Positions 12,200 to 27,550 of a DNA stretch of 64,000 nt are shown one piece after another. Position 1 is the first letter of the stretch. Every line of letters begins with the position of its first letter. The DNA is from Zeus faber (lineage: Eukaryota; Chordata; Actinopteri; Zeiformes; Zeidae), in the NCBI GenBank assembly GCA_960531495.1, contig OY482855.1, positions 10,884,365 to 10,948,364 of the forward strand. The letters run 5' to 3'. The position numbers were made by a program, and so were the translations under genes. The notes beneath the pieces were generated by a model, which did no database searches, was not told the origin of the DNA, and saw only the letters and a program-made list of their open reading frames with translations.

Positions 12200-13160
12200 T
12201 GTGCATGTGCGTGTATGTGTGTGCCTAGGTGTGTGGGTGTGGGTGTGCGCGTGTGTAAGAACTGGGGGATAGAGTGAAGGATCCATTTGGGCCGTAAATG
12301 GCTGGCTAATCCAATCAGAGCACACAGACCAGCTGGCAGACACACACATACTCAAACACACACACACACACGCACACACAACACAACACACACACATACA
12401 CACACACACATACAGCTGGTAACTGGCCCATGCCCTGGAGTCAGACCGTCACCAGGGTGACCCACGGATCAATAATGCTACAGACGACCAATCCCTGAGC
12501 TCTGTCGCCAGCAGAAGGGGGGAAGGGGATGAAGCCGAGCGGAGGAAGGCAGGGGGAAGAAGGGAGTTAGAGGAGGGGAGAGGAGAGAGGAGGGGAGAGC
12601 GGAGGGTGGTGAAGAGGGTATCCCCCTCTGAAAGTCCGGCCAGCCAGGATGGGAAACAATGGGTGGGCCAGTTACTATTCAACAGGCTGCAAAGGGAAGG
12701 AGGGAGTGAAGGAGGGAGGGAGGGAGGAGGGAGGGAGGACGGTCTCACGCTCTCTCAATGTGATTGGGTGATGAATGAAAGCAGAGACGGAGAGAGGTGG
12801 AAAGGGATGTCAGTTCTCTGCTGAAAAAAAAACAAAAAAAACTTTGAGTCACGCTGCATTGCATCAAAAGTAACTTTTGGCAACTTCTCAGCAGTGAATT
12901 GCGAATTGTAAACCCCATGATTACGGCATTCAGATGTTTTACCGAAACATTATTTCACAAACCAACACATAGACACCAGACACAGGCTCGCGTGTGAACG
13001 TACATAGACTGCCAAGAAATGATGCAAGGAGGTTATTCAGGTTTCCTACGATGAAAAAAACAAGCTTTTCCAAGTCAAACCTCCACCCTCACTCTCCGTC
13101 GCTCAGTCTCATTTCCTCTCTCGTCTCCTCCTCTTCCTCCCATTCCATCACAACTTTACA
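12197..13160. other. Non-coding spacer
   Basis: Purine-rich GGGA/GGAG sequence runs over 12,520-12,740, including a GGGA-rich block with some potential for G-quadruplex formation. No exon is seen. Confidence 0.55.

Positions 13161-13164
<4 letters not shown>

Positions 13165-13226
<62 letters not shown>
13165..13226. repeat. (CT)n microsatellite
   Basis: Perfect CT dinucleotides, about 62 bp. A second CT block of about 60 bp lies at about 13,543-13,602. Confidence 0.95.
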
Positions 13227-13230
<4 letters not shown>

Positions 13231-13542
13231 TCTCTTGCTCTCCATCACGACCCTCTCCTCGTTCTCTAATTCGGCATCGCTCTATGCATCCCTCCCTTTC
13301 CAGGCCTTCGCTTTTGATCTCACTCGGGACTAACTGGAGGTAATGGTTTTTGTATTGACCTGAAGTCTACTGGTCCAAATAGGACCAGTGGTCCCACCCG
13401 CTTGTCAAGCCATCGCAGCAGATGTGGATCAGTGTGTGCTTGTGTGTGTGTGGGGTCGTGCATAGTGTGTTTGTGTGTGTCCGTTCCGCAGTGACAACTC
13501 AAGGCCCCCTTCTCCCCATAACAACAGACATTTCATTTAACC

Positions 13543-13546
13543 TCTC

Positions 13547-13602
<56 letters not shown>
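13543..13602. repeat. (CT)n microsatellite
   Basis: Near-perfect CT dinucleotide run with one GTCTCT interruption near its left end. Confidence 0.93.
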
Positions 13603-15900
<2,298 letters not shown>

Positions 15901-15914
15901 CTTCAGCTCTCTAC

Positions 15915-16080
15915 TACTTTCTCGCTAGGGTCACGCCGCCGGCGCGAGGCTGCGGCGCCAAGCCGAGCGGCTCTCGTAATGCCGCCGTACGGTCACGCCG
16001 CCGGCCACAGGGTTTCCGTGCACCTGCCGTTTGTGGCCACGTCGGCTCAAAATCAACTGGCTGTTGTGGGCGCGCCAAAC
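15915..16080. other. GC-rich island with duplicated 14-mer
   Basis: A GC- and CpG-rich block in AT-rich surroundings. The 14-mer GGTCACGCCGCCGG occurs twice, at 15,929-15,942 and 15,991-16,004. A GGCGCGCCAAA word, E2F-site-like, lies near 16,069. The open frames here have no splice context or recognisable product, so I treat it as a possible regulatory island. Confidence 0.35.
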
Positions 16081-16369
16081 ATTTCACACCTTTCTCCTTT
16101 TCCATATTTAATATACATTATGTAGACAGATGGTGTTGTGTGTACTTTTTTTTTTTATTAAAGTGATGTAGCTGTTTACTGAGCAAAATGAATTACCTCT
16201 TGAAAAAAAACAACGTAAATAGTCTTGCCATCCGTCCCTTAAAATAAAGAATTGTCCTTATTGGAGAAACATAAAATCACATGTTCCTTAGTTTATTTAT
16301 AGTTTAAGGGCCGTTTTTTCATTTTTAAAAAACAGGCTAATCATGAACAATACGCAGTAGTCTGAGCGT

Positions 16370-16640
16370 CCATTTTCCAAGGATCAGCACCATTGAGAGC
16401 GTATCTTCCCTCCGACTGGCTGTCGCCCGGCGCTCTGCGCTGCTCATTTGCATGAAGTTGAAACCTGCTCGACTTTCCTTGTCGCCGCGAAGCTGTGACC
16501 TCGTCGCCGGGCGCCGCTCTGCCCCCCTGCAACCAGAAGAAGCCGAGCTCCGTTTGAAATACATCGCAGCCTGTCGCTTTGGAGCGCCCTGTCGCCGGCC
16601 GGCAGTGCGACCCTACCGTCAGGAACCCTCCCCTGACATA
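16370..16640. promoter_or_regulatory. GC-rich island with octamer motif
   Basis: This CpG-rich block of about 270 bp contains the POU/octamer word ATTTGCAT at 16,446-16,453. It lies about 2.4 kb upstream of the actb start. No transcript is supported. It may be a cis-regulatory element or a chance GC island. Confidence 0.3.
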
Positions 16641-18590
16641 CACGAACGTAAAGTTTTCCGTCACCTGGGACCGGGCAATATGTTTCACGTACATCAGAAG
16701 GTCATAAACTTAAGTTTCATAATTGGCCTTCAACAATTTGATGTTAGGCCTGTAAATCAGTAAGTGGGCCCGGTAGACCTTTGATCCCCTCAAAACAGCC
16801 GTTTACTCCACCCATCAACCTCTAATAGTGGCGACACAAACTGGTCGAACAGAGACACTGACTTCAGGGAATTAGACTGCAGACTGCCTTATAATTTGCT
16901 ATCACCAGACACTGCCAATGAAGCATATTTTTTTTATTCTGTGTCCATGAAATGGCCCACATATATACGACCATATGCATCATGTGAGCCTTGTTTTCAG
17001 TGCAGGGTCAATATCTTATAGTTGTCATGGTAGGGTCATATGAAACACATGTGGATGAATATACCGTCCCTTCAACGACCTACAGACCAACATACAGATA
17101 CATGATTGGGGACAAGAAAGAGCAAATAAAACAACAAAAACTAAAAAGGAAAACATGGATTTATGGCCTACAGAGAAGAAACAGGAAATGTTAGGGGAGA
17201 AGGAGAAGACAACAAGGTCCTGAATAGCTTAATATGGGCACTAACCTCTACTACAGCAGCTCACCTGTATCATCCAAACGCTGATGGCACAGGGCTGCGA
17301 ATTATGGAGCGAGAGAAAAAACACTGGTGGGAATAGGTGACAGGGGAAAAGTTCATTGAACGGAAAGAACAGAAAAAAGAAACTCAGAAGAAGGTGAGAG
17401 GGAGGGCTTGACGTGAAAGCAGATGACAACAGGTTTGGGGGTGGGGGTCAAAAAGTGGAACTACCGGGGTTCCGTCCAGCCTTTCAGCTTTCAATCAAGC
17501 TGTTTGTGATCTGACATTCCATACAGGCTCGTTGTAGCGGGGAATGGGTGACTACTACACGGCGCCTGTTGATCATAATTTGACTTTTATTTTGGCCCGC
17601 TGGGGCTCCCAGGCCTCGATCATTCAACCGTTAGTATCTGCATGTTTGTCCGCCCCCGGGTGAATGAGAGGGCAGTATACGTCTATGTGGGATGATAGCA
17701 GGTATGAAGTCCTGGATCTTCCTGCTTCCTTTTTGGGCCAAAATGAGAAAATAATGGCTCAGCGCTGCCCCTCGATAGAGGACTTGTAAAGCACCGGTCA
17801 GCAATCCGACGAATATTGTGCAATGTGGTCAGCTGTAGGGAAGGGATTTCAAGGGGCGGAGAGGGGGTTCTTAGCTGGCGGATTGTGTTAGAAATGTACT
17901 GCATGTGCCGTCCATCCATCCCGCATTACAAACCCCCGCTCCAGTCGGGTGAGAGAATGCTGGGCAGCAAACACTGGACGGTGCCCCTGCGAATGAAACG
18001 ACACGACCAGGGAATTACCATTATCAACAGGCGCTGGCGAGCCGCAGGGGGGAAGGGGCGGGAGGGTTATATATCCAAGCCCCCGGTGACCCAGCTCTGC
18101 CAATGTGTTTTATGGCATCACAAAGTCGAACTTCGAGAGGCGGCGGCTCTGCCGTTCTATTTTAGCTGGACGTTCGGTGCGGAGGGAAGCGCAGCGGCAG
18201 CTGGGGGAACGCGTCCCCCTGGAAGTGGGCTGACTGAAACGCATATCACAAGGGGCAGCCCGCGAGGAAAATGTCACGGTTTCGGTGGGATGGCTGAGGC
18301 CGGAGTAGCGCTTCGGGAGCCCAAGTCCGACGACATTCTATTAAAAACAGATGCCGTTGCTGCCAGACTTGCGCCTGTCTCAAAAGCGTCGCAAAGAGTT
18401 TGTTTCAACCCCCCCCTCCGTGGATTCCACACGTTTTTTTTAACCGACATCAAAATAACGTTTACATATATAATGGCGCAATAATGGGTTCGATCTACGG
18501 GCGTTTGTAACATAAACCACATTCACCCGTGTCATTTCCACTTATACTTCCTTTGCATGTATCTATCTGGAAGCGTGTGTCTGGTTTTGC
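16641..18590. other. actb upstream flank, non-coding
   Basis: No gene is supported. From about 17,900 to 18,350 the sequence is GC-rich and has a 222-codon plus-strand open frame, but that frame is compositionally nondescript, lacks splice partners and matches nothing I recognise. A GGTTATATATCC word at about 18,065 looks TATA-like without a clear promoter. Confidence 0.5.
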
Positions 18591-18598
18591 CTCACACT

Positions 18599-18616
18599 CA
18601 CGCGCGCGCACACACG

Positions 18617-18655
<39 letters not shown>

Positions 18656-18668
18656 GCGCGCGCACACG
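18599..18668. repeat. Alternating (CG/CA)n tract, Z-DNA-prone
   Basis: Seventy base pairs of strictly alternating pyrimidine-purine sequence: CG repeats, CA, CG repeats, a long CA run, then CG repeats and CA again. CG alternation is the sequence most prone to form Z-DNA under negative supercoiling. The tract ends about 147 bp upstream of the actb TATA box. Confidence 0.92.
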
Positions 18669-18744
18669 GACTCGCACACGCGCGCTCTCCCTACCGCGAG
18701 CTGGTAGCGTGCGGGAGTGTGCACGCGTCGCGCCCGGGTGCATG

Positions 18745-18845
18745 ACGCTGGACCAATCGGAGAGCGCGAATCCCAAAGTTTACCTTTTATGGCACTAGCC
18801 GGGCATCTGACGCGGTATAAAACACACGCGCCCACCGTGATCTAG
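18745..18845 (+). promoter_or_regulatory. actb: actb core promoter: CCAAT, CArG/SRE, TATA
   Basis: The elements are in the order known for vertebrate beta-actin promoters: a CCAAT box (GACCAATCGG, CCAAT at 18,753-18,757), a perfect CArG box CCTTTTATGG at 18,783-18,792 (SRF site), and a TATA box TATAAAA at 18,816-18,822. Transcription should start about 25-30 bp further, near 18,845. This trio makes the gene serum-responsive and strongly constitutive. Spacing between CArG and TATA is about 23 bp. Confidence 0.93.
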
Positions 18846-18939
18846 CTCACTCCGAGCACCGTCACAAAGCAGCTCGTGCGGGATATCATTTGCCTGAAAC
18901 CGGTTTCCCTTAAAGCGAAAAGCCCCCCCCACCCAAAAG
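18846..18939 (+). other. actb: actb exon 1 (non-coding 5'UTR)
   Basis: The exon runs from the start inferred 30 bp after the TATA box to a good splice donor (AAAG then GTAAGG at 18,940). It contains no ATG that competes with the main start. The exact cap site is an estimate. Confidence 0.8.
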
Positions 18940-19320
18940 GTAAGGCATTTAAAAACGAAAACAACAACATTCCACCCTTGTAACGACGATACAGCGTCAT
19001 GACATTCGTTTGCTGTTTTATTGGGTTTTTTTTTTTCCGTGACTGTTTGGGGGGGAAAAAAGAAAAGAAGGTTCTTTGTCTGGACGTAGTTGAGTGATTG
19101 CGGGCGAAGCTGAATAAGCGTCTTAATGTGAGCAGTGCGGTTCTGTTTAACGCTTCCGGTGTAGCTGGTCAGCGCCGTTAAGTTTGACGCATATGCGGCT
19201 TCCAGGCTCGTCGTGACTGAGCGGCCGGCTCTCTCTGAGGTTCTTGGGGGGGGGTGGGTGGCAGGTGCTGTGCGTGTTCGTGGTTCTGCTGCTCGGGCTG
19301 TGGCCCCCAGTCGGGGGCGA

Positions 19321-19365
19321 CTGGGTGGGGTGGTGGTGGTGGTGGTGGGGGGGGGGGCGGGGGAG
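19321..19365 (+). repeat. GGT/G-run block, G-quadruplex candidate
   Basis: A (GGT)n stretch flows into an 11-G run, then GGCGGGGG. It has more than four G-tracts of three or more within 45 bp, on the transcribed-sense strand of actb intron 1. Confidence 0.7.
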
Positions 19366-20083
19366 CTCGGTGTTCGGACTGTGCCGCAACTGCCCTTTGT
19401 GCGCGCTGCAGCGGGGTGTGACCTACTTTAGCACGTTAGCCTAGCCACGCCGTGCTACAGCCCAGAACTGTCTTAAAAAAAAAAAAAAAATCCTTCCGTC
19501 TACAGTACTTATGGGGACTACTTGAAGCGGAGCAACTTTATATTACATTTAAATGCGCTTGTGAAACTGTCACTTTTGTGTTAATATCATTTAAATTGGC
19601 CGGGCGGGGCAGAGTGGATTGAATGAACTTGTCTCTCAACGTTGTTTCCAGCCGCTTTCAACGCGGAAACGGCCAAACGGGCGCTTCGCTTTAAGGCGTG
19701 GCTCGGGGAAACGGCGCGTCGGGTTATTGAATAACTCGATGCGGTTGCAGTTCCACACTACATCTTTATGGGGAAATGAGAACGGGGACCCGAGCGTTGT
19801 TGGCCGGGTTACATTTCGTCGCTGGACGGGTTATAAACGGCAGGAAGTAGGCGGGCGACGGCTTCCAGTTGGTGGCGCAGCGGTATCGTAAGACCTGAAG
19901 GGGGCTCGTAATCCAGACCGGGCGGATTAGGGGGGAGGGCGGGGCCCGCGGTGCGAGCGGGCTGGAGGCCGGAGGGAGTGGTCGCCGGGGCCCTGGAACT
20001 GTCGAGTCGCCTGCTCAAACCCCGCCGGTCTGGCTGCGCGCCACGCCGCCGGTAGCCGCAAAGCTGCTCGAACCAAAGAATGT

Positions 20084-20140
20084 CCTTATATGGTAACAAC
20101 TGAACGCGGCGCCACTTCCTTTGTCTGGCTGGCGGAATGT
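20084..20140 (+). promoter_or_regulatory. actb: actb intron-1 CArG enhancer
   Basis: A perfect CArG box CCTTATATGG (20,084-20,093) lies about 200 bp before the intron acceptor. An Ets core CCACTTCC (about 20,112) and a GGAATG word (TEAD/M-CAT type, about 20,134) follow. An intron-1 CArG is a recognised conserved regulatory element of beta-actin genes. The Ets and TEAD neighbours are my reading of the sequence. Confidence 0.8.
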
Positions 20141-20258
20141 GTGGCGCCAGCTCCGCCTAGTGGCCGAACCGGGCAACTGCACCAGGAAATCGGCACGTTG
20201 CGCTGCGAAGCTGCTGCTCTGATGAAGCGCTCGGTCAGTTGCCACATCATCTCATTAG

Positions 20259-22283
<2,025 letters not shown>

Positions 22284-22571
22284 ACAGACTGTTCCCACTT
22301 CTTTTCCCCTCCCCGACCAAACGCCCAACAACGACTTCAGCTCTGCGCAAACACACACCACACATTCTCATACACGCTCAGGCGCAGAGCCTAGACGACC
22401 AACTCATTGGCATGGCTTCAGTTATTTTGGCGCTTGACTCAGGATTTAAGAAAAAAAACTGGAACGTGAAGGTGACAGTAATGTTTTTTTGGCTAAGTAA
22501 AAAGCACCCCAAGGTTTTACAGTTGCATCTGAGGACTTAAAAAAAATGTACATTTTGTTTTTCTTTGAGTC

Positions 22572-22645
22572 ATTCCAAATGTTTGTTAACTGCATTGTTC
22601 AAACACATTATTCCAAATGTTAACTGCATTGTTCAGACACGTATT
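22572..22645 (+). repeat. Tandem duplication in actb 3'UTR
   Basis: A unit of about 37 bp (ATTCCAAATG...TTAACTGCATTGTTCA) occurs twice in direct succession, the second copy lacking four bases (TTTG). Confidence 0.85.
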
Positions 22646-22909
22646 TGCCTCTGTGAAGGCTGCCCAGTGGTTGGCGCATACTTAAACATGGTTGTAGTAT
22701 CGCTTGTATGTAAATTATGTCTGGGTTTTTTGTACTTTCAGCCTTAAATATCTTGGTTCTGTTTAATTTTCTTTTTGTTATGCAAAACCCAACCGTGACC
22801 TCCTCTCCCCTGTTGGAGGTTCCATACGTGGGGCAGGGGTCTCAACGTGATAGGGTAACATGGGGTGCCAGACTGGTGGGGCCAACCTGTACACTGACTA
22901 AACAATCCC

Positions 22910-22915
22910 AATAAA
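22910..22915 (+). terminator. actb: actb poly(A) signal AATAAA
   Basis: Canonical hexamer; the cleavage site is expected 15-25 bp downstream. Confidence 0.88.
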
Positions 22916-22935
22916 GTGCACATGTGTTCCGACAT

Positions 22936-23638
22936 GACTTCTGTCTCTTGTCTCAATTGTAGACTTTCTGAGATCTCAAAGGCTTTAGTACCGTCACCTG
23001 ACAGATGTCTGTAGCTGTTCGTGTCGTTGAAAGGAAATTTAATGCTGATAGGCCTCATTTTGTCTTACTACAGTAACAATTCTGAATCTACTGCCATGCA
23101 AATTTGTGTAAACGTTCACTAGCCTTGTGGAAACGACTCTGCCCAAACTACCACGTAAAACTTTTACTTCTGCGCTCTAGTGGGGGAACATTTGTCATTG
23201 AGTAAAAACCATGTTAGTTTACTGTTAAAATCAGGGTGTGCAAAATTACTACCCCCCCTTGGTGGCAAGCAGCATACTACTTAGCAGCTGCATGGAGTAG
23301 TCAAACTTAATTTTCAGCTAAAATGTTAGCACCTTCCCAATTAGTGCCAGCACAATTGGGGGGCGAGGGAGTCATTCCAAATGGATGACATCCCTGTTGG
23401 CAGGTCAGGATATTCATTGGTTAATCTCAGCCAGTGCTAACCTTGGCTCTACATTTGTTTTATCTGGGAGCACCAGGAGCAGTGGATTACACTGAACAAT
23501 TGGGCCTTTTGGTGCTTAAGTGAGTATCAATCAGCACTACCCCTTAAGGGCCAATATTGCTTATTCAATCATTTGAAGATAAAATATTCAGATACAATCT
23601 TACATGACAAATTTACTCTGCTTCCAAATGCAGGAGGA
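22936..23638. other. actb downstream flank, non-coding
   Basis: No gene is supported; ordinary AT-rich spacer. Confidence 0.6.
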
Positions 23639-23770
23639 TCAGGGCCACATGGAAGACATTTGTGTTTAATTTCAGATTACTCTGAATTTTGAAAGACTAA
23701 ATTGAGAATTTGGGCTTTTAACTGATTAATTCCCCATCACTCAACTCAATTTGTTTTCATGTGGCCCTGA
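23639..23770. mobile_element. Candidate MITE with 13-bp terminal inverted repeats
   Basis: The two ends, TCAGGGCCACATG at 23,639-23,651 and its exact complement at 23,758-23,770, enclose about 106 bp of AT-rich sequence without coding potential. Imperfect similarity extends a few bases inward. A CAGGG start is usual for hAT-type elements, but I do not see a convincing 8-bp target duplication. It could also be a stem-forming element of other origin. Confidence 0.5.
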
Positions 23771-24350
23771 ATACTCTTCCTTAATTTGATAAACTCACAA
23801 TATAAAATCTTTCTTTTACAGGCCTATATCTTGCTATTGCATCTTTTCTAGCTCCGAGGCGTATGGTGACCTCATTGCATATTCTTGTCTCTTCCGGCTC
23901 GAGAAAAGTTGAGGCTTCATCCGGCCCGATTGAATTGAGGTAATTTCCACATCGTGATCGTGGAACATGAGAGCTTGAATCGCTGGTTAAACATGACAGC
24001 GAAAGTTGTTTTTCGGGCTTCAGCGCTTTGGCTGAGCAGGGATGGTACATTGGTAAAAAAAATATATATACATATATATACACTGGTCATACTCTGCCTT
24101 TACTGACATAAGTCCTAATTTACCATGTACCCACTAAATTTTGTAATCCACACAGTAGCCTGAAGTACACACGATCCCAGTGTTTCTCCTGAGCCGTACA
24201 CATTGAACAGAACAAGGTTTGAAAAACACATGGATATGAGCCAGGCCTATATCCATTCCCAATACCCTGATGGAAATTTAACATTATTTGAAAATGTCGA
24301 TCGAGTTAAGAACATTCACCTGATGGCAAAGAAGTGATCTCATTGAAGGA
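23771..24350. other. Non-coding intergenic spacer
   Basis: No exon, RNA gene or clear repeat is seen. Confidence 0.55.
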
Positions 24351-24354
24351 CATA

Positions 24355-24690
24355 GCCCGGGTTCCAAAACTTTTTATTTATGGCGAGACTCCCTTGGCAG
24401 ACCTAAGTTATGGGTGAGGACCCTCCCCATCCAAAATAAAAAGCCTAAAATGTTTACTATTAAACTTAAACCGTGTTGAAAAAAAGTCTCCGAACAAATC
24501 TCGCAGCAAAAACACCATAATTAGTGAGCTTGAGTTAAGTATAAATATTTTGTTGAAAAAAAAAAGAAAATATGAAAATATTAAAAAAGATACAAATGTA
24601 AAAATTATAATTCTGCTGCGGACCCGTTGCATTTGCTTCTGGGTCCCCTAGGGGCCGCGGATCCCCGTTTGGGATCCCCTGGCCTACGGT
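24355..24690. mobile_element. Degenerate non-autonomous DNA-transposon-like repeat
   Basis: It starts near CCCGGGTTCCAAAACTTTTT and ends near CGTTTGGGATCCCCTGGCC. Read in opposite directions both ends give a GG..TCCCAAAC-type word, so they look like diverged terminal inverted repeats. The interior is A/T-rich with no open frame. Many fish interspersed repeats of hAT type have such GGTTCCCAAACTTTTT ends. The family is not assigned. Confidence 0.45.
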
Positions 24691-26541
24691 ACAGTACATG
24701 TTGGAGTTGGAGTTGCCAGCAGATGGCGCCACAAATGCCTTCCCCCTCTGCCGCGGCGTTTTGTAACCATACCCGCATTTTATATTTATTGTAAATGTTT
24801 ACACGGATCGATCTCATCCAAAAGGTCGGCCATGTTGAAGTCGGCTTGTCCGTGTCCTGTAGTGGTGCTGGAAGTATTAAAAAAAAAAAAAGAAAGCGTC
24901 ATGGATTAGATTATGGGTGCGGGGGCGCGAAAGAAAGCGAGCGACGAAACATGGAACCAAACGTAAACGGCGACACTGACGCTAGCGGCGCCTGTTTTCA
25001 TGGTGCATTCAAATTCCTCGGAATTTTCAGACGTTGTTTTTTTTTTGGTTTTTTTGGTCGTTTTGTACACACGGACCTCTTAAAACCAGGTCGAGATCAA
25101 AAGCTGCTGCGCCTATGGTTGTCAAACCCGGACTTTTTGAACATTTATATTTCATAGAAAGAGAGGGGAGAGAGAAATGGGGCCGTTCGCTGATGTGTCC
25201 ATTTGGTAAAGAGCTCTCCCTATTAACAGGTTGCGGAGTTCAAAGTGTAAGATAGATGTCTTAATCTCCCTCATGTTCTATGCATTAGGACTGCCTGCCA
25301 TATGCCATACACCACACACCCAGCAAGGATCCCATGATGGAGGGTCCATTAGTCTAGCTGCCCTAGAATCCTGCTTTATTTTCAGGACACTGTGGTTGAA
25401 TCTCTACGGGTGAGAGAGTTAAAAAAAACCAACAACAACTTTTATTTAACTCATACACGGCACAAGCACAAATATAGGAATAAACAAAAAAAAAAAATTT
25501 AAAAACATATATTGCTACCGTCAGCAATGCACAGGGTCCACTTCAGTCACAGCATTTGTACCAACTGCATGACGTCGCGGCATCTGTGTATTCATCAAGA
25601 CATGTGAGTGGAACCTCTCATACACTGTATTGGATGATGATGTCATTTTTTAGATGACATCAGATTAATGATGACAAAATGATGATTCAGTCCTGTGCTC
25701 CCCAATGGAAGATGAAACTGCCGGTCGTACCCGGGGGAAGACGCTCTTTGCGACTCAGTCGCTGAGCCCCCCGCTCGCCGCCGGCTCGCTGTTCGCTGTT
25801 TATTGAAGGTTTATTAATATTACACGTGTTGCGTCCAAATTGCACCACATTCGACACTGCACGTCCTGGGGTCCCCAGCAATACACCCTCCAAGTGTGAA
25901 GTAAAATCGGAAGTGAACCGTTGTCGAGATAATCGGAGGACATGCATACATACAGATTCCTTCCTTTATTGTTACGGTGGATAGTTGGATTGGACACTGG
26001 GATAGGTCTGCACTGTCCCTTTAAGATTTTTTAGTTTTCGTGTGTGTGTGGGGGGGGGGGCAGACATTATCACATTACAGTAACATGTGATAGTGTCCAG
26101 AAGGAGAAGAATTTGAGCAAAAACAATAGGGCTGGAGCCCGAATAAATGATAGAGATTCAGACCAGAGTTCAGCATTCGCCGCCCCCCTCCCCTCTTTAT
26201 AGGGAGTAGATGCTGTTTGGTTATTTAATCAAGTCCAGATTTGACCACTATAAATACTGTGTTTGTTTTTTAGCTTGACCTGGCCTGCGTGTAGGAAAAA
26301 AAACCCTGTGAAATCCACCTTTCCCCTGTTTTGAACAAATAAAAAATTATATTTTCACAAATTTGAAAGACGGTTTCAAATGCTGTTTCATGTCAATACA
26401 CAATACAAACCATTTGCCATGTGTTTTTATTGAAGCTCAAATATGGACCAGTTACGACACAGTACGTTACTGAAAAGTCCGTGGTTTATGACTCCACCAT
26501 GACGTCAGAATGGGCCGCTAACTTCAGCGTCGCCTCTTGAC

Positions 26542-26579
<38 letters not shown>

Positions 26580-26799
26580 GCGTGTTTGTTGAGCGTGCAC
26601 GCGCATTATTTATGTCCTCTCATTCACTCAATGGCTACGTGTGTGTCCTGGCATATGCATTAATGCATGCACATTTAGAAAGGCTGTTATTGTAAATGTA
26701 TTTCATCTGACTGCAGCTCCTCAGTAATTCTGCTGAGGCTGCTTCCCTCCCATATCCTTTTACTGCCCTGCCAGCAAAATACTCTGCTGGAGACAGTCC

Positions 26800-26841
<42 letters not shown>

Positions 26842-27380
26842 CTGTACTCTGCTGTAAGGGTGTATGATTTATTTCTGTATGTCTACTTGAGCATGGGCAT
26901 CATCCATATTCCTTATTTTTTTTTGTGCACAGGTATTTTTGCGTGTATACAATGCAACGTAGCTGGAGAATGTTTTTATTTTATTTTGACACATTATAGG
27001 TGCAAAACTCAAGGCCTATTTTTTCTTTACGCGAAAACCGATACAATATATAAACACTTGGAATTAGTATAATTTACTAAAATGAGTTTAAAATAAATTC
27101 TACATAGTAACTGAAACATTACATGCCAAGTCATACAGATTGTCAATGGCATGACCGGACACTTTCCTCTAAATTTGGCCAATTGTAAACATAATCAAAA
27201 TGGAAAAACGCCTTAGTCATACGATTATATACCTACAAGGTCGTGCTGTCCTGGGTGAATGTTACTTACAAAATATTTACACTGCCCTACATACGTATAA
27301 GTCTACTTCATTCAGTTGCCAGTTCAAATAATTGAATTGCTTGTATCACATTGAAATAAAAAAAAGGTGTCACTGATAAA
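24691..27380. other. Intergenic spacer between actb and tnrc18
   Basis: No gene is supported. There are small GC-rich patches (24,900-25,030 and 25,720-25,800) and (TG)n at about 26,545-26,580 and 26,803-26,838. A 120-codon open frame at 24,795-25,157 has no recognisable domain or splice context and I do not call it. Confidence 0.5.
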
Positions 27381-27398
27381 CTGGTGTGAGTTTGGATC

Positions 27399-27550
27399 CT
27401 TTCTCCATCCGTTTTCAAAAACAATTGATCATTTCTCCGTCCATTTCCAAATACTATTTCTTATTTCTCCGTCCATTTCCAAATACTATTTCTTATTTCT
27501 CCGTCCATTTCCAAATACTATTTCTTATTTCTCCGTCCATTTTCAAATCC
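27399..27550 (+). repeat. 32-bp minisatellite (3 perfect plus 2 partial units)
   Basis: Units starting ATTTCTCCGTCCATTTCC lie at 27,431-27,462, 27,463-27,494 and 27,495-27,526 and are identical to each other. A diverged partial copy flanks each side (about 27,399 and 27,527). Confidence 0.93.

Larger units (their letters stand above)
22284..22935 (+). other. actb: actb 3'UTR with AATAAA
   Basis: About 650 bp after the stop, ending near a canonical polyadenylation signal AATAAA at 22,910-22,915 followed by a T/GT-rich stretch. Right after the stop, ACAGACTGTTCCCACTT resembles the first half of the beta-actin mRNA zipcode (GGACTGTTACC in chicken, from memory), which ZBP1/IMP1 binds to localise the mRNA. 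This resemblance is suggestive only. The middle holds an imperfect tandem duplication (22,572-22,645). Confidence 0.85.

Noticed and set aside
13369..13389. Short hairpin ACTGGTCC-AAATA-GGACCAGT
   Set aside because: An 8-bp stem in 64 kb is expected by chance; no terminator or RNA-gene context in a vertebrate genome.
17816..18484. 222-residue plus-strand open frame upstream of actb
   Set aside because: GC-rich promoter flank where stops are rare; no recognisable motif, no splice sites in phase, ends before the actb promoter.
24795..25157. 120-residue open frame in the actb-tnrc18 interval
   Set aside because: Contains a poly-Lys/Phe stretch from poly-A and poly-T runs; no homology or exon structure.
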